Shown in pieces: positions 61,922 to 64,000 of a stretch of DNA of 64,000 bases. Below the pieces are notes generated by a model. That model was not told the origin of the DNA, made no database searches, and worked only from the letters and a program-made list of their open reading frames with translations. Location of the stretch: assembly GCF_001465545.3 (NCBI RefSeq), contig NZ_CP013480.3, forward strand, positions 5,704,001 through 5,768,000. The letters run 5' to 3'. Position 1 is the first letter of the stretch. Each line of letters starts with the position of its first letter. Source of the stretch: Pandoraea norimbergensis (GTDB lineage: Bacteria > Pseudomonadota > Gammaproteobacteria > Burkholderiales > Burkholderiaceae). The translations under genes were made by a program, and so were the position numbers.

Positions 61922-62770
61922 ATGACAACTCGGACCTACCGGTCCGCAGCGTGCTTTTGCGCGCTCGGTATCGGCATATCACTGGCGTCCACCAGCGCCA
62001 CTGCACAACAAGCCGGCGACAACGTCGTCAACCTCGGGTGGTTTCACATCGCGCCGCAAGACTCCAGCAAGCCGATGACCACCAGCACCAATCAGGACGG
62101 TCTCACCCCAACGCTCGTGCCGGCGAACTTTACCTCACCGGGCTCCGGCGCGAAGGTTAGCAATGCCGACACGCTCGGGCTCGTCATCACCCACTTCATC
62201 ACCGACAACATCGCCTTGCAAACGGTGGCCGGGGTTCCTGCCAAATTCAAGCTCACCGGCCAAGGCGTGATTGCACCCCCGGGTCTTGCCGGCGCGCTCA
62301 CGAGTATCGACCTCGGCGCACCGCAAAACAACCCGATCGTGCAAAGCGTTCGGCAATGGAGTCCGGCGCTGGTATTCCAGTATTACTTCGGCCAGGCTAA
62401 TTCGACCTGGCGTCCTTTTCTCGGCGTCGGCGTGAGCTATACGTTCTTTACAAACGTCAGTCTCAATCCGAGTTTCGAATCAGCGCTGAATCAGAATTTC
62501 GGTAGCGTGCTCGCTTTTACTTCCGGACATAACGGTCCGACGACGGTAGAAGCGAAATCATCGGCATCGTGGCAACCAGTTGTGAATGCCGGCGTCTCTT
62601 ATGCGTTCGACAAGCACTGGGTCGCAAGCGCATCGGTTTCCTACATTCCGCTCAAGACCACGGCCAACATCAAGATCAAGGCACAGGACGGTACGGTGCT
62701 TGCGTCCTCAGATGCCGAAATCAAGCTGAATCCGATTGTGACCTTCGTCTCGCTCGGCTACAAGTTCTAA
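61922..62770 (+). CDS. OmpW-family outer-membrane protein (copy 1)
   Basis: 282 residues: signal peptide ending near SATAQQ, then an eight-strand barrel (DNVVNLGWFHIAPQDSS, WSPALVFQYYFGQAN, FLGVGVSYTFF) ending in the outer-membrane signature GYKF. It carries extra residues in the loop around GVIAPPGLAGALTS compared with copy 2. GGGAGGAT precedes the ATG. Confidence 0.94.
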   Translation: MTTRTYRSAACFCALGIGISLASTSATAQQAGDNVVNLGWFHIAPQDSSKPMTTSTNQDGLTPTLVPANFTSPGSGAKVSNADTLGLVITHFITDNIALQTVAGVPAKFKLTGQGVIAPPGLAGALTSIDLGAPQNNPIVQSVRQWSPALVFQYYFGQANSTWRPFLGVGVSYTFFTNVSLNPSFESALNQNFGSVLAFTSGHNGPTTVEAKSSASWQPVVNAGVSYAFDKHWVASASVSYIPLKTTANIKIKAQDGTVLASSDAEIKLNPIVTFVSLGYKF

Positions 62771-62827
62771 AGCCAGCCTGCGGGACGCTAATTGCGTTCG
62801 TAATATCGGAGTCCGGAGGTTTTTTCT

Positions 62828-62858
62828 CAAAGCGTGCCTGACGTATAAGGGCACGCTT
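62828..62858 (+). terminator. Terminator after OmpW copy 1
   Basis: 10-bp perfect stem (62828-62837 with 62849-62858) followed by TTTTC. Confidence 0.8.
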
Positions 62859-63038
62859 TTCTTTCGTCCAGCGCTTTTTTCTAAGGGCATTCCATAAGTC
62901 GATGCGTGGAAACAACACCTTTAGAGCGACACCTCCAGTCTCATGCTACCCGCGACTTTCCACGCTCGGCATAATGGCCCTGAATTTCATTTACCGAAAT
63001 TCTCGACAATAAAGAATCTTGAGCAGGAGACGAATCAA

Positions 63039-63791
63039 ATGAAGTTGAAGCATTTGACCATTGCTGCCGTGGCCATGCTGACGGCGTCGGGGGCCGCTTT
63101 CGCACAGAAAGCCGGCGATAACGTTGTCAGCCTCGGCTGGTTCCACCTCTCGCCGCAAGTTTCCAGCGATCCGTTGAAGGTAACGGGATCGAGCGTGCCG
63201 GGACTGGCTGCCGGCCTTAACGCCGCGCTTGGGGGCAATACCGGCGCCCAGGTGTCTGACGCCGATACGCTCGGCATCACGTTCGCGCATTTCTTCACCG
63301 ATAACATCGCCGTCGAAGGCGTGTTCGGTGTTCCGCCGAAATTCCATCTGTACGGCCAAGGCCGCCTGCAACTGCCTGGTAACGGCGCACTGGCGTCGGC
63401 CAAGCAGTGGAGCCCGGCCCTGTTGCTGAAGTACTACTTCGGTCAGGCCGACGACAAGTGGCGTCCGTTCGTGGGCATTGGTGCCAGCTACTTCTGGTAC
63501 TCGAACATCGAGCTCACGGATGGCTTCCAGGCACTGGCCAGCAACTCGCTCGCCCTCGGCCCGGGTGGCTCGACCACGGCAAAGCTGACCAACTCGTGGG
63601 CCCCGGTGTTCAACGCGGGTATCAACTACAACATGGACCAGCACTGGACGCTGTCTTTCTCCGTGTCGTACATCCCGGTGAGCACGACGGCCAAGCTGAC
63701 CACGACGCGCGGTCCGATCACCACGACCAGCGAAGCCAAGGTCAAGCTGAACCCGGTGGTCACGTTCCTGTCGCTCGGCTATCGCTTCTAA
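63039..63791 (+). CDS. OmpW-family outer-membrane protein (copy 2)
   Basis: 250 residues: signal peptide MKLKHLTIAAVAMLTASGAAFA, mature part with DNVVSLGWFHLSPQVSS, FGVPPKFHLYGQGRL, WSPALLLKYYFGQAD and terminal GYRF. Tandem paralogue of the preceding gene. ATG 63039 follows CAGGAGACG. A CATAAT hexamer at 62970-62975 may be the -10 element. Confidence 0.95.
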   Translation: MKLKHLTIAAVAMLTASGAAFAQKAGDNVVSLGWFHLSPQVSSDPLKVTGSSVPGLAAGLNAALGGNTGAQVSDADTLGITFAHFFTDNIAVEGVFGVPPKFHLYGQGRLQLPGNGALASAKQWSPALLLKYYFGQADDKWRPFVGIGASYFWYSNIELTDGFQALASNSLALGPGGSTTAKLTNSWAPVFNAGINYNMDQHWTLSFSVSYIPVSTTAKLTTTRGPITTTSEAKVKLNPVVTFLSLGYRF

Positions 63792-63850
63792 GTCACTGCC
63801 AGATCACGGCAGCGCGCTTCAAAGCGTCGCACCACGCTTCAGATGGATCA

Positions 63851-63877
63851 GAAAACGCCGCCTTGTGCGGCGTTTTC
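63851..63877. terminator. Terminator after OmpW copy 2
   Basis: 11-bp perfect stem (63851-63861 with 63867-63877) with a 5-base loop, A-run and T-run on either side. Confidence 0.9.
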
Positions 63878-64000
63878 GCATTTCCTCGCGGAAATTGGCA
63901 CCATCGCAATCGATCGATCGGTAAATATCTGCAACTTTCCCTTTTGGCCCGCTGTCTCTCATGGTGTACGCCCGCGAACGGCCACGCCATAATGGCCGCT

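Overview
The window is GC-rich DNA (low sixties percent by eye) from a beta-proteobacterium of the Burkholderiaceae. Gene order and protein sequences (sspA-sspB-petABC, the his operon running into tatABC, mlaFEDACB, thiOSGE, gltBD) fit this family; Pandoraea is my best guess at genus, by recall only. Most of the window is conserved, housekeeping chromosome. Nearly everything from 15 kb to 45 kb lies on the minus strand.

Layout. 1-3.3 kb (+): a PDR/VanB-type reductase, an aldehyde dehydrogenase and an HD-domain protein whose ligand pattern resembles diiron oxygenases. 3.45-7.74 kb (-): a giant glycine-rich autotransporter. 8.3-15.1 kb: a decayed 6.8-kb island in the 3' end of tRNA-Thr(UGU), bounded by an 18-bp direct repeat. 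It holds fragments of defence genes (a PD-(D/E)XK DUF4420 nuclease, a MORC-like GHKL ATPase, a HEPN protein, a DUF262 protein), one complete IS21-family element, the 3' part of an IncQ-type repC with three 22-bp iterons, and two integrase fragments joined tail to tail. 15.3-19.3 kb (-): sspB, sspA and the cytochrome bc1 operon. 19.6-22.2 kb: mscL, a Nif3-like gene and an HtrA protease. 22.4-36.9 kb (-): one long co-oriented array reading ABC exporter, bolA, murA, hisG, hisD, a small secreted protein, hisC, hisB, marC, hisH, hisA, hisF, hisI, hisE, a membrane protein, hinT, tatA, tatB, tatC, with many ATGA stop/start overlaps. 37.2-41.4 kb (-): the mla phospholipid-transport operon. 41.7-45.7 kb: a GNAT gene and thiOSGE, the latter behind a TPP riboswitch. 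46.3-50.4 kb (+): an SbmA/BacA-like ABC transporter, an SDR that lacks the catalytic Tyr, and an MFS transporter whose stop codon lies in an 11-bp minisatellite. 50.6-53.9 kb (-): a uronate oxidation operon (transporter, uronate dehydrogenase, lactonase). 54.3-60.6 kb (-): gltBD. 61-64 kb: a REP-associated transposase with repeat copies, then two tandem OmpW porins and what looks like the promoter of a third.

The functional links are clear in several blocks. The Rieske subunit has a twin-arginine signal and the Tat translocase is encoded nearby. The Mla genes form a complete inner-membrane, periplasmic and outer-membrane system. The uronate genes give uptake, oxidation and lactone opening. 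The most unusual region is the tRNA-Thr island, where the pattern of deletions lets one reconstruct a lost MORC-Z1-DUF4420 defence operon, a DUF262-HEPN pair and a plasmid replicon.
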